Of a stretch of DNA of 64,000 nt, positions 27,137 to 36,236 are shown piece after piece. The stretch is from Chitinophagaceae bacterium (GTDB lineage: Bacteria > Bacteroidota > Bacteroidia > Chitinophagales > Chitinophagaceae). How positions within the stretch are numbered: the first letter of the stretch is position 1; each line of letters opens with the position of its first letter. The position numbers and the translations under genes are program-made. The notes under the pieces are model-generated. The model was not told the origin of the DNA. It was given only the letters and a program-made list of their open reading frames with translations, and did no database searches. The stretch covers positions 25,482 to 89,481 of the forward strand of contig JAQBNL010000001.1 in the NCBI GenBank assembly GCA_028288585.1, in the 5' to 3' direction.

Positions 27137-27162
27137 GCAACCTATTTACTTTAAATATCGTA
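27137..27162 (+). promoter_or_regulatory. ECF-like promoter motif upstream of the Wzz-like gene
   Basis: GCAACC (27137-27142), 16-nt spacer and CGTA (27159-27162) followed by T, 56 nt before the ATG at 27219. It diverges from the copy at 27094-27119 with 17 bp between the two GCAACC boxes. Confidence 0.6.
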
Positions 27163-27218
27163 TAAACTTATTTATTGCAGTCATTCTAATAAAACATCAG
27201 TAAATACCAGCAGCGTCT

Positions 27219-28070
27219 ATGGATCCTGAAAATAAAAAAGATGATCTTGACTTAATAATCCTGGCTGAAAGAATTTTCGCTTTTTTCAGGAATTATGGCA
27301 GGCTGATAGTTATATTTTCAATTGCAGGTATACTCACCGGTTTATTATTGTTCTTTGTTTTGCCAAAGAGATACTCATCTACATTGTTGCTGCACTCTTT
27401 TACACTTACCAATACAGAACACATTAATATCATTGAAAACTGGAATGAACTTTTAAAAAAAGGTGAATATGATGCATTAAGTAAAGATTTTAATTGCGAT
27501 CCTGAAATGCTAAAAAAGGTAAATTCTATCGCTGCAACAGAAATACAAAAATTATACATCCCGAATAATCCCAATGGTTTTATGGTGGAAGTTATTGTAA
27601 TGGACACCGCTGTGCTGGATCCATTGCAAAAAGGAATTACTGCAGGGCTTGAAAACGGGGAATATTTGAAAGCAAAATTAGAAAGTAAAAAATCCAACCT
27701 TACTCAACTTATTGAAAAAGTAAAGATCGAGATAGTAAAGCTCGACTCTACAAAAAAGGATATAGAAAACAGCATCAGTAATAATAATAAAAGCCCGTCA
27801 TCCTATATTATTGACGTATCCGGTATTACAAGCCAAATGATAAGCTTAAATGAAAAGCTGTTAGGCTACCAGGACGACCTGAAATTTACACATGCAGTAC
27901 AGGTTTTACACAACTTCGCAAAGTTCAAAAAACCTGAATCGCCAAAACTGTTTAAATTATTGGTTTTAGGTTTTATTGCCGGGTTTAGCATAGGGTATAT
28001 ATCGGCCATATATAAATATGTGCGAAAAAGAATGGCGAATCGTATCCAAACCCAACCAAATTATTTTTAA
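27219..28070 (+). CDS. Wzz-like chain-length determinant protein
   Basis: This 283-residue inner-membrane protein has the Wzz/PCP layout. There is a short cytosolic N-terminus, a first membrane helix at about residues 32-52, and a periplasmic helical region (about 55-245, with a coiled-coil-like stretch around 160-190). A second membrane helix lies near 245-265, with a basic C-terminal tail. It lacks the Wzc tyrosine-kinase domain, and no kinase gene is seen in the window. It would set polymer length together with a Wzy protein. The next gene starts immediately at 28071. Confidence 0.75.
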   Translation: MDPENKKDDLDLIILAERIFAFFRNYGRLIVIFSIAGILTGLLLFFVLPKRYSSTLLLHSFTLTNTEHINIIENWNELLKKGEYDALSKDFNCDPEMLKKVNSIAATEIQKLYIPNNPNGFMVEVIVMDTAVLDPLQKGITAGLENGEYLKAKLESKKSNLTQLIEKVKIEIVKLDSTKKDIENSISNNNKSPSSYIIDVSGITSQMISLNEKLLGYQDDLKFTHAVQVLHNFAKFKKPESPKLFKLLVLGFIAGFSIGYISAIYKYVRKRMANRIQTQPNYF

Positions 28071-29378
28071 ATGATAAATGGAGGGACCACTTCAAAATAT
28101 TCAGATTATCTCCTTCAAATATTCTACATCATTTTTTTCGCCAGTATCATTTGTTCTTTCAGGGCTGTAAGCAGTATTGTTATTGCCCTTATTTTAATAA
28201 CAAGCCTGGTTAAAAATAAAACTGAGACAGGTTTATTTTTAAATAAGAATTTAAAAAACAGTTTCCTGGCTGGTTGCTGTATATTTTATTTACTGCAGGC
28301 CGCTTCACTTTTGTATACGCACGATTTGCCGGAAAGCATACAGCATTTAAGAATAAAAAGCGGGCTTGTTTTAATTCCCCTTGCTGTTTGCTGCAGCAAT
28401 TACCTGGATCCTTTACGTGTTAAAAAACTTATGCAGCAATATCTATGGATTCTTTCTGCAGCTATGTTGTATTGCTTTGTTATTGCCTTACATAGATATT
28501 ATTTTCTGCACACAGGAGATGAAGTTTTTTTTTATCATGCATTGGTAAGCCCGTTCAGGCAGAATGCCGTACAGGTATCTATTCTTTTATTTATCGGGCT
28601 TATACATTTATTGGGAATAGCCCGGGGAGATGTATATCTCCATAATAAGTTTGTTCATTACCTGCTGGTTTTTTATTTAATGTTCTGCATACTGCTGCTT
28701 TCTTCCAAACTGGTTATAATTTTTTCAGCAGCCTGCTTTGTTTATTCTTTTATTATTTCTTTAAAAAAGAATCAAAAAACATTGCTTACGTTTTCATCAA
28801 TATTTATTTGCGTTGCTATCGCATTGGTTTTGTTAATGAACAATCCTGTAAACAAAAGATTCAATGAAATAATTTCAGGCAACATCTGCCTGGTTCACCA
28901 GCAAAAATTTTCTCCTGCAATTTATTTTAATGGTTTACAGTTCCGGCTGCTTCAATGGCGTTTTGTTTCAGAAATATTAAGAGAAAACAATGCTTGGCTA
29001 ACAGGTGTAAGCCCCGGCGATGCACAAACATTTCTTGATAACAAATATATTTCAACAAATATGTATGTAGGCGAAACAAAGAACGGGGGCTTTTTAGGAT
29101 ATAATACGCACAACCAGTTTCTGCAATCAGTTTTACAATCAGGCATTTTTGGTTTGCTGATTTTTATAGCCATATGCTGCAGCATGATACAATTGGCTCT
29201 TCAAAAAAAAAGTATGGTACTTTCTTCCATCGTAATATTATTAATTGCCTTCGGTTTAAATGATTCTTATTTAGAATCACAATATGGTGTGATATTATTT
29301 ACTTTTTTCCCGCTCTTTTTTTATTATGGTACTGAGAGCAAATTTAAGGGCAGGCAGAGAATGGAGGAAGGGAAATGA
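28071..29378 (+). CDS. O-antigen ligase/polymerase-like membrane protein
   Basis: This 435-residue polytopic protein has about ten to twelve helices and a large periplasmic loop at about residues 265-350. The loop contains LTGVSPGDAQTFLD and YNTHNQFLQSVLQSGIFG. The HNxFLQxxxxxGIxG pattern is characteristic of the O-antigen ligase/Wzy superfamily (WaaL-like). It could ligate the finished glycan to its final acceptor, complementing the polymerase at 23575, or polymerise a second glycan. It abuts the Wzz-like gene with no gap and shares its GCAACC/CGTA promoter motif. Confidence 0.78.
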   Translation: MINGGTTSKYSDYLLQIFYIIFFASIICSFRAVSSIVIALILITSLVKNKTETGLFLNKNLKNSFLAGCCIFYLLQAASLLYTHDLPESIQHLRIKSGLVLIPLAVCCSNYLDPLRVKKLMQQYLWILSAAMLYCFVIALHRYYFLHTGDEVFFYHALVSPFRQNAVQVSILLFIGLIHLLGIARGDVYLHNKFVHYLLVFYLMFCILLLSSKLVIIFSAACFVYSFIISLKKNQKTLLTFSSIFICVAIALVLLMNNPVNKRFNEIISGNICLVHQQKFSPAIYFNGLQFRLLQWRFVSEILRENNAWLTGVSPGDAQTFLDNKYISTNMYVGETKNGGFLGYNTHNQFLQSVLQSGIFGLLIFIAICCSMIQLALQKKSMVLSSIVILLIAFGLNDSYLESQYGVILFTFFPLFFYYGTESKFKGRQRMEEGK

Positions 29379-29444
29379 CAGATTAGAAAATTACTTTTGT
29401 AACATCTGAAAAAGCAACTAAATAATATTTTATTTTCTTAATTT

Positions 29445-29903
29445 TTATAAAGTAGTTGAAGCAATTTTATGTAAAGCTTTAATAACAATTTCAAGATCAC
29501 TAATACTTCTAAAACCACTAAAGCCTACAGCCAGTTTAGTTCCATCCTGCAAAATAATTGGTTGGCCTCCCTCCCATCCTATATAATCAGGTCTTTTAAT
29601 TCCAAATTGTTTTTCATCTATCTCATTATTAAATGCAAGCCGTTCATATGCACCAGTTTTTATTCCTGTAATCCATACCTGGCTTGCCTTCAGCCATGCA
29701 ACTCTATAAGTTTCCCTTCCTCTGATTTTATCAGTAAGTCCAAACATCCTTCCATAAATACATCCTTCATTATCAATAATACAAACAGATACATTTCCAT
29801 CAGCCTTTATCCTGTCTTCTTCTATTTCCATATACATTGGAATCAAATTTTCTATTTCATCAATAATAGCTGTAATAGTAGCCGTCAATATTTTCCGTTC
29901 CAT
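29445..29903 (-). CDS. GlcG/HbpS-like protein
   Basis: This small protein of 152 residues from ATG 29903 (MERKILTATITAI). A start 21 codons upstream would overlap the preceding oxidoreductase gene and is less likely. The fold pattern NVSVCIIDNEGCIYGRMFG, a conserved central KASQVW helix and WEGGQPIILQDGTKLAVGFSG match the GlcG/HbpS (DUF336) family, whose members bind haem or corrinoids or accompany glycolate, propanediol and sugar-acid operons. No signal peptide is visible, unlike several operon partners. It is the last gene of the long minus-strand sugar-acid block. Confidence 0.68.
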   Translation of the reverse strand: MERKILTATITAIIDEIENLIPMYMEIEEDRIKADGNVSVCIIDNEGCIYGRMFGLTDKIRGRETYRVAWLKASQVWITGIKTGAYERLAFNNEIDEKQFGIKRPDYIGWEGGQPIILQDGTKLAVGFSGFRSISDLEIVIKALHKIASTTL

Positions 29904-29916
29904 AAAATTTATTTTT

Positions 29917-30906
29917 TTAAACTTTCTTCCAGGAATTATCCTGTGAGCTTTTAAAAATCGCTTCAATAACTTTCATATTATTTACTGCATCTTCCAGATC
30001 AAATGGTACAGGAGCACCATCAAGTATAGCTTTTGAAAAAGCATCTCCCTGCAGGGTATATTGATCTACAGCCTCAAAAACAATTTTTTCAGTGCCGCTT
30101 TTCAGGTGAAGCCAAATTCGGCTGGATTTATCAGGTGGTGCATTTACAGGAATTTCTATTTCTATTCGTCCCTCTGTACCTAAAATATTTACACGCTGAT
30201 AAGGCATTAATTGTGTAGAGCAGGTAAATGTAGATGTGCCGGATAAAAAATCAAGCATACCTGAAGCGATACGATCTGTTTGAGAACCGGGATCGTATTC
30301 CACTAAACCCAATGCACGGGCAGGCTCTTTATCAAATAAAAAACGGGCAAAGGAAATGCAATAACAGCCAATGTCCATCATTCCGCCCCCGCCTGCATCT
30401 TTTTGATTGCGGATATTATTTACATCAATGTTATAATAAGAAAAGAATGACTGCACAATTTTCAATTCTCCTATTGTACCATCGCTTACAAGCTTTTTAG
30501 CATGCTGCCATTGCGGATGAAAGCGATACATAAATGCTTCCATTACTTTTAAATGAGGTTTTTGTTTTGCAACTTCCCTTAACGCTTTTGCCTCTGAAAC
30601 TGAAAGAGCTAAAGGCTTTTCACACAATACATGTTTGTCAGCTTCAATAGCTTTTTTGGCCCATTCAATATGCATGTGGTTGGGAAGCGGAATATAAATG
30701 GCATCTATTGCTGCATCATTCAATAACTCTTCGTATGTGCCATATACCTTCTCAATATTTAAAACTTTAGCAACTTTTTTTGCATCTTCTATATTTCTTG
30801 AAGCAATTGCAACTACATCACAATAGCTTCCTTTTTGTATGGCAGGAATTACTTTTTCTCTTGCAATTTTTGCTGTGCTTATTATTCCCCACCGAACTTT
30901 ATTCAT
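29917..30906 (-). CDS. Gfo/Idh/MocA-family oxidoreductase
   Basis: This 329-residue NAD(P)-dependent sugar dehydrogenase has an N-terminal Rossmann domain starting VRWGIISTAKIAREKVIPAI. It has a YIPLPNHMHIEWAKKAI segment and the EKPLALS motif that carries the catalytic-site lysine (about residue 95). The C-terminal alpha/beta domain includes GGGMMDIGCYCISFARFLF, with the D...H/C-type catalytic region. It likely oxidises or reduces a sugar or sugar-acid intermediate in the cytoplasm, following uptake by the adjacent MFS transporter. No export signal is present. Confidence 0.88.
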   Translation of the reverse strand: MNKVRWGIISTAKIAREKVIPAIQKGSYCDVVAIASRNIEDAKKVAKVLNIEKVYGTYEELLNDAAIDAIYIPLPNHMHIEWAKKAIEADKHVLCEKPLALSVSEAKALREVAKQKPHLKVMEAFMYRFHPQWQHAKKLVSDGTIGELKIVQSFFSYYNIDVNNIRNQKDAGGGGMMDIGCYCISFARFLFDKEPARALGLVEYDPGSQTDRIASGMLDFLSGTSTFTCSTQLMPYQRVNILGTEGRIEIEIPVNAPPDKSSRIWLHLKSGTEKIVFEAVDQYTLQGDAFSKAILDGAPVPFDLEDAVNNMKVIEAIFKSSQDNSWKKV

Positions 30907-30991
30907 GCAATGGTTTTATAAAATGTTTTTGAATTACTCCAGACGATAAAGCCGCTTACTCACAAATTAAATCTTCTTACCATAAATTCTA

Positions 30992-32308
30992 TTAAGAAAT
31001 AACAGGGTCTGATATACCTATAACTGCACTTTTTTCTCTCAATTTATTTTTTGATGTTTTGCCTGATCCTTTGACAGCTATTATTGTTATTATAGCTGAA
31101 AGAAAAAGAGAGCCTGACATAAATAAATAGGACGCACCAAATGAACCGGTAGTTCCATTTAAATAACCTACTAAATATGAACCTGCAAATGATCCTAAAG
31201 CTCCTAAACTATTAATTAAAGCGATAGCTCCGCCGGCAACATTCCGCGGCAAAATTTCTGTAATAATTGCAAAGAATGGCCCATACGGGGCATACATGGC
31301 ACCGCCTGCAATAATCAGCAATACAAATGATAACCAAAAATTAGAAGTACCAATTAAGTAAGAACTATAAAAAGCAATAGCTCCAATTAAGAGAAAAGGC
31401 CATACAAAAGATTTCCTCTTTAAAGTTTTATCAGAGAAATAAGATGCGCTTAACATACTGATTATCGCTAAAACATAAGGAATGGAAGCAAGCCAGCCTG
31501 TTTTTACAATGTTCATATTAGGTGCTGCATTTATTATTGAAGGTAACCACATTACAAAACCGTATACACCAATACTCCATAAGGCATATTGCAGGCATAA
31601 TAATATTACTGTTTTGGATTTAAAAGCTGCTGCATAATTTTTAACAGGCTTAATGCTGTTTTGCTCTTTTTGTAATTCCTCTTCCAGATCATCCTTTTCT
31701 GTTTCGGTTAACCATTTGGCATCTTTAGGTTTATCAGATACCAACCGCCACCAGAAAAATGCCCATACTATTGCGGGCAATCCTTCCCAAATAAACATCC
31801 ACCGCCAGCCGACAGACTTTATCAAATAACCCGACAAAATTGACATCCAAAGTATAGTAGCCGGATTTCCAAGAATTAAAAAGGTATTGGCACGTGAACG
31901 TTCTGACTTTGTAAACCACCTGCTTAAAAACACAAGCATAGACGGCATTACGGCACTCTCTACAACACCGAGCATAAACCGGATAACTATCAAAAGATTT
32001 ACATTGCTTATCAAACCTGTTGCCATAGCCAGGCCACCCCAAAGTATCAAAGACCAAAAAATTAATTTTTTAGCGCTTCTATTGGCAGCATATATGGCGC
32101 CGGGAATTTGGAAAAAGAAATATCCCAGAAAAAATAATGATCCCAGTAAGGAAGAAATTGACGCAGTAATATGTAAGTCTTTTGCCATTCCGCCGGCAGC
32201 TGCAAATCCAAAGTTTGCCCGGTCAAGATATGCAAGACTATATGTGATAAAAGCGATAGGAATTAAGCGGTACCAACGCTTCCTGGCAATTGTTTTTTTC
32301 ATGATCAA
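30992..32308 (-). CDS. MFS transporter, anion:cation symporter family (sugar-acid type)
   Basis: This 438-residue, twelve-helix major facilitator protein has the N-terminal segment RWYRLIPIAFITYSLAYLDR with the YLDRxNFGFA motif typical of the ACS subfamily. This subfamily includes hexuronate, glucarate, galactonate and phthalate importers. RFMLGVVESAVMPSM and GWRWMFIWEGLPAIVWA are further hallmarks. Its neighbours are dehydratases and aldolase-like genes for sugar acids, so uptake of a hexuronate, aldonate or 2-keto-3-deoxy acid is the best guess. The start may be the first or third codon Met. Confidence 0.87.
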   Translation of the reverse strand: MIMKKTIARKRWYRLIPIAFITYSLAYLDRANFGFAAAGGMAKDLHITASISSLLGSLFFLGYFFFQIPGAIYAANRSAKKLIFWSLILWGGLAMATGLISNVNLLIVIRFMLGVVESAVMPSMLVFLSRWFTKSERSRANTFLILGNPATILWMSILSGYLIKSVGWRWMFIWEGLPAIVWAFFWWRLVSDKPKDAKWLTETEKDDLEEELQKEQNSIKPVKNYAAAFKSKTVILLCLQYALWSIGVYGFVMWLPSIINAAPNMNIVKTGWLASIPYVLAIISMLSASYFSDKTLKRKSFVWPFLLIGAIAFYSSYLIGTSNFWLSFVLLIIAGGAMYAPYGPFFAIITEILPRNVAGGAIALINSLGALGSFAGSYLVGYLNGTTGSFGASYLFMSGSLFLSAIITIIAVKGSGKTSKNKLREKSAVIGISDPVIS

Positions 32309-32367
32309 TTAATTTTAATTTTACTAATACCCTGATGAAATTTTATTCTCCGGATTTACTCTTGTTA

Positions 32368-33297
32368 TTACCATGTTCTTTTGCTCATAACTTTATCCAG
32401 CTCGGCCCGGGTCATCTTTCCCAGCTCGGGATGCTGATCGAGCCATTTGAGAAAATCTGTTTTTATCTCATCTGTCCATTGGCTGTCTATCTGGCCCGTT
32501 GTATATTTTTTTGATTTAACCATTTCAAATCCAAACACATCTTTGCGGGCAACAAATTCAGCAGTGCTGATAACTTGCTCTGCCATATGGGCCGGTACAA
32601 ATAGCACGCCTTCCCCCTGTGCAATAACTAAATCTCCCGGCAATACCATTACATTGCCTATACGGATTGGCGTGTTAAGGCCCATTAATACCATATCTTC
32701 CAGAAAGGATGGATGAAAATCACGGACAAAAGCATTAAAGCCGTCAATATTCTGTAACTCCTGAAGGTCTCTTGCGGCGCCATTAAAAATTACTCCATTT
32801 CCTGATTTACTAAAAATTGAATTCCCCAAAGTAGATCCCATAAGTGTACCGCCTCCAATTTTTCCAAAACCATCTGCCACATAAACATCACCTTTTGTAA
32901 GTGTTTCTATTGGCCATGCATTTGTATTTCCTTTTCTGCCCTGTTGAGTTGTTCCCCGGTTTTTAATTGCCTTTTCAACATCGGGACGGCTTGGCATAAA
33001 CATGGCTGTAACGGCCCTTCCAATTACAGGAACATTATTTTTTACCATTTTCCAGTTTCCCTCGAATTGATTGGTATAGCCTTCATTTTTTAAAACTGTC
33101 CATGCATCATCTATTCCTATTTTTTTGGCTCGCTGTAATAGATCATCGGGAATTTTAGGTCGGCCATCGGCAAACCGTTCTCCTTTCCACTCTGATGTTA
33201 GAAAGATCAATTCCTCTTTGGGAATTGTTTGTGCGAAAGAATTTGTACAGCAAAAGCTAAAGAAAATAAAAAATAATATTTTGTTTTTATGTCTCAT
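32368..33297 (-). CDS. Exported RraA-like aldolase family protein
   Basis: This 309-residue protein has a Sec signal peptide (about residues 1-22, ending SFAQ). It belongs to the RraA/HMG-CHA aldolase family, which includes class II pyruvate aldolases. The core runs from about residue 45 (IPDDLLQRAKKIGIDDAW) through DVYVADGFGKIGGGT and NGAARDLQEL, which keeps the Arg-Asp-x-x-Glu motif used for catalysis and metal binding. A C-terminal ~70-residue extension distinguishes it from the ~160-residue cytosolic RraA. It is a paralogue of the protein encoded at 36237-37169. Expected chemistry is cleavage of a 2-keto acid to pyruvate plus an aldehyde. Confidence 0.78.
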   Translation of the reverse strand: MRHKNKILFFIFFSFCCTNSFAQTIPKEELIFLTSEWKGERFADGRPKIPDDLLQRAKKIGIDDAWTVLKNEGYTNQFEGNWKMVKNNVPVIGRAVTAMFMPSRPDVEKAIKNRGTTQQGRKGNTNAWPIETLTKGDVYVADGFGKIGGGTLMGSTLGNSIFSKSGNGVIFNGAARDLQELQNIDGFNAFVRDFHPSFLEDMVLMGLNTPIRIGNVMVLPGDLVIAQGEGVLFVPAHMAEQVISTAEFVARKDVFGFEMVKSKKYTTGQIDSQWTDEIKTDFLKWLDQHPELGKMTRAELDKVMSKRTW

Positions 33298-33345
33298 TGT
33301 TTTTAATATTTAATTTGATTCAGATTGTAAAAATTAACTATCATT

Positions 33346-35493
33346 TCAAAAGCGGATATTGTATTTCAATTTTAATTTCATTGAACTTTCATTCATCGAG
33401 TAATGATCTAATGGCTTTGTAAAGCCTGAATTCCAAACGAAAAGGATTTCATTGCCAGGTTTTAGTATCCATCTAAAACGCGACTGCCAACCTACTACTT
33501 TTGATTGGCTATCGTATTGAAAAAAATTATATAATGTAAGATCAGGACTGAAGAGAAAATTAGCATTGAACTGGTAAATATTTGCAGTGAATTCGCCTTC
33601 CCTAAGCTTTACTTTGTTTGATGTAAAAGTGCCACCAATAAAAACAAGAACAATTACTTTCCAATTGGCTGTTATCTTAAAAGAGTTTTGCTTACCTGTA
33701 TAAAAATTGCCAAATCCATATGATACCTGGCCGTACACGTCACGGCTTCCTTCTGTTGTTAAGGAGAATTGATTTTCCCACCAATTATATTCATTAGCAG
33801 GAATTACATAATTAGTGTAAATATGAAAATCATTTTGCAAAAAATCATATTTATTGATAAGACTGTAGTTTAGTAATTCACCCGATGTAAATTTAATTCC
33901 AACAGGGCTAAAAGTTAATACCCTGCTTTCCATTTTATTTTTAAAATTTGTTATAAAATCAAAATCGCCTCCGACTTTATATTGTCTTATTTTTCCCTTT
34001 TTAGGTCTTGGCCCAATTACCAGGCTTCCGTATGTTTCTTTAATATTGGTTCTTGGCACATAGCCTATTCCTGCAATAAAGTTTTCACCAATCTGGAGAT
34101 GTCCAATCCGAAAATTAATAAGATCATTTGGGTAAGCGAATGAAGCGCCCCAGGATGCATCTCTGCCGGAAATATTTTCGGTTTTTGTTTTTGCAACAAA
34201 AAGTATTAATGCAATATTTTTATTACCTCTAAATTTAGATGAAGCAAGTTTCACGTCCACCCCGCCAAGCATGTTGTTTGATGTATTAATTGAATTTCCA
34301 AAAGTTGTTATCATTCCTACTGATGACTGCAACCCTATATTACGGGTTACTCTTGCAATTGAAAAGTTTGTATTAGCGTAATCACGACGATCGCTAACAT
34401 TAAGCATTCCAATATTCCATTTACCCATCTGGCCGGTAATTTTTGCTCCATAATTTACAGGAATAGGAATACCATTTTCCTCTAACCCTATCCTGCGTGA
34501 AAAGAACGGACTTAATTTTCCTGCAGTTGGTTCATTTCCGCTTCCTTCAAAACCATAATTAAAGTAATTGGAACCATCAAGAAAAAAATTTCGTTTTTCA
34601 TCCAAGCGAAGACTAAAACGGGTAAGATTTATTTGCCGCTGATCTGCCTCTGTTTCGGCAAAGTCAGTGTTAATAGATAATGAAGCTTTTAATCCAGGAG
34701 TTACCTGGTAGAAAATATCAGACCCTCCGTTAATTTTATAACCTGTTTTATTATTTCGTTTTGAATCAAAGCCTGTAATAAAATAAGGTGAAATATCTAA
34801 TCCAATGCCCTGGGTAATTCCCATAAACCCTGTAATAATTCCGGCATCTGATACTTGCACTTCTTTTGAATTTAGATTCCCAACAGGCCAGGAACCCTTT
34901 TCCTGTTTCTTCGGAATAAATCTATTCATTTTAAGCCCCCAACGATTACCCGCTTTATTAAAACCAAGCGTTTTAAAAGGAATCATAACTTCTGCTTCCC
35001 ACCCTTCATTTGTAATTTTTGCTTTACCCACAAAAAGTCCATTCCAGCTTTTGTTCATTACATTTCCATTCTGGCTGATAATAGCGTCTTCAATTGCGCC
35101 CAATGCATTAATTCCAAAAAAATAAGCATTCCGATGATCAAGATAGGTATCTAAGATTATGTGTACCCTATCATCGTTCCCCGTGCTTGCATCCCTTTGC
35201 ATTTCCTTTGCAGAAGTTAATTTAGGATTTTGAAAACATTTAATACCAAAATATATATAGTTAGCATCGTAGCATATATATACCTCTGTGCGTTCAGTCA
35301 TGGGTTCCCCCTCATAAGGCTCACGTTGATAAAACTCATTAATTGAAGGAGTATCCCAACATTTATCATTCACATAACCATTAATTACAGGTGGCTCGGC
35401 TGTTTTTTTAAGTTCTATCGTTTTTTGCGCAAAAAGCTGGCTGGCGGAAGCAAGTAAAATAATAAAACATAATAATGCAATTTCAAATTTCAT
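33346..35493 (-). CDS. DUF5916 protein with CBM9-like N-terminal domain
   Basis: This 715-residue protein has a Sec signal peptide (ending LFAQ). Residues ~25-220 resemble a CBM9-like carbohydrate-binding domain (PVINGYVNDKCWDTP, VYICYDANYIYFGIKC and VMIPFKTLGF). The remainder is beta-rich with alternating aromatic strands and ends in an aromatic IRF-type C-terminus, consistent with an outer-membrane beta-barrel of the DUF5916 family. Its role is unknown; glycan or glycan-fragment handling at the outer membrane fits the operon. It lies between an RraA-like gene and the YhcH-like lipoprotein gene. Confidence 0.8.
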   Translation of the reverse strand: MKFEIALLCFIILLASASQLFAQKTIELKKTAEPPVINGYVNDKCWDTPSINEFYQREPYEGEPMTERTEVYICYDANYIYFGIKCFQNPKLTSAKEMQRDASTGNDDRVHIILDTYLDHRNAYFFGINALGAIEDAIISQNGNVMNKSWNGLFVGKAKITNEGWEAEVMIPFKTLGFNKAGNRWGLKMNRFIPKKQEKGSWPVGNLNSKEVQVSDAGIITGFMGITQGIGLDISPYFITGFDSKRNNKTGYKINGGSDIFYQVTPGLKASLSINTDFAETEADQRQINLTRFSLRLDEKRNFFLDGSNYFNYGFEGSGNEPTAGKLSPFFSRRIGLEENGIPIPVNYGAKITGQMGKWNIGMLNVSDRRDYANTNFSIARVTRNIGLQSSVGMITTFGNSINTSNNMLGGVDVKLASSKFRGNKNIALILFVAKTKTENISGRDASWGASFAYPNDLINFRIGHLQIGENFIAGIGYVPRTNIKETYGSLVIGPRPKKGKIRQYKVGGDFDFITNFKNKMESRVLTFSPVGIKFTSGELLNYSLINKYDFLQNDFHIYTNYVIPANEYNWWENQFSLTTEGSRDVYGQVSYGFGNFYTGKQNSFKITANWKVIVLVFIGGTFTSNKVKLREGEFTANIYQFNANFLFSPDLTLYNFFQYDSQSKVVGWQSRFRWILKPGNEILFVWNSGFTKPLDHYSMNESSMKLKLKYNIRF

Positions 35494-35588
35494 GACACTT
35501 TTTTAGAAAAGAAATTAAACACTAATTCTAAAGACAGTTGAATGAATAGTGCCTGACATCTTAATATTTTTCTTAGAAAATTGCATTA

Positions 35589-36203
35589 CTATGGAACCCT
35601 TACTTTGATTACAATTTTTTTTATTAAATCGTACCCGGCAACTTTAAAAGCCGGACGATGAATTTCCTGCGGAGAAAAAATAAAAAAAGTTCCGGGCTCC
35701 GCATCGTAATATTTCCCTTCAGCAACTGAAAATGTTTCTGTATCAGCTTTGCCTGAATAGGGAACTGATACGGTAGTTCCTGGATGATTGATTGACGCGA
35801 CACCCATTTGTGTTTTGCCTTTTATAATATATTGGATATCGTTAAAATCTCTATGTCCTTCCCAACCGACTTTGTCTTTTTCTTTTGGAGATAATTCAGA
35901 AACAATAGCATATACATTTCCCGGCTCAATATCATAATTGCCGGGTTTCAGATTGTTGAGATCGTGTGTTTTTAAGAATTCAAATGCCTTATTCCACCAC
36001 ACATTGTTCTTATGATATTGTTTTGAAAACTCCTGTTGATTAATAGATTTATGAGGAATAAGTTGTAACCCATTCAGCCAGCTTTTGCTTTTATACCATT
36101 TAACAGTCTTCCTATTATCTGTAGCATCTTCAGACAGTTTTGTTGAAGAGCCGCAGCTTATAAAACATGTTGAAATAATTATTAAGATTAAAAGATTTCT
36201 CAT
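35589..36203 (-). CDS. YhcH/YjgK/YiaL (DUF386)-family lipoprotein
   Basis: This 204-residue protein has a lipoprotein signal (lipobox ISCGSS, cysteine at about residue 17) followed by a cupin-like YhcH domain. Diagnostic segments are EGHRDFNDIQYIIKGKTQMG, YYDAEPGTFFIFSPQEIHRP and KKIVIKVRVP. Cytosolic homologues (EbgC, YiaL, NanQ/YhcH) act as sugar anomerases or isomerases in sialic acid, galactoside or plant-acid catabolism. Export as a lipoprotein is unusual and matches the exported dehydratases and aldolases beside it. Confidence 0.84.
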   Translation of the reverse strand: MRNLLILIIISTCFISCGSSTKLSEDATDNRKTVKWYKSKSWLNGLQLIPHKSINQQEFSKQYHKNNVWWNKAFEFLKTHDLNNLKPGNYDIEPGNVYAIVSELSPKEKDKVGWEGHRDFNDIQYIIKGKTQMGVASINHPGTTVSVPYSGKADTETFSVAEGKYYDAEPGTFFIFSPQEIHRPAFKVAGYDLIKKIVIKVRVP

Positions 36204-36236
36204 AACAGGTTTAAATATATTTTTTGCTTAACTCAA

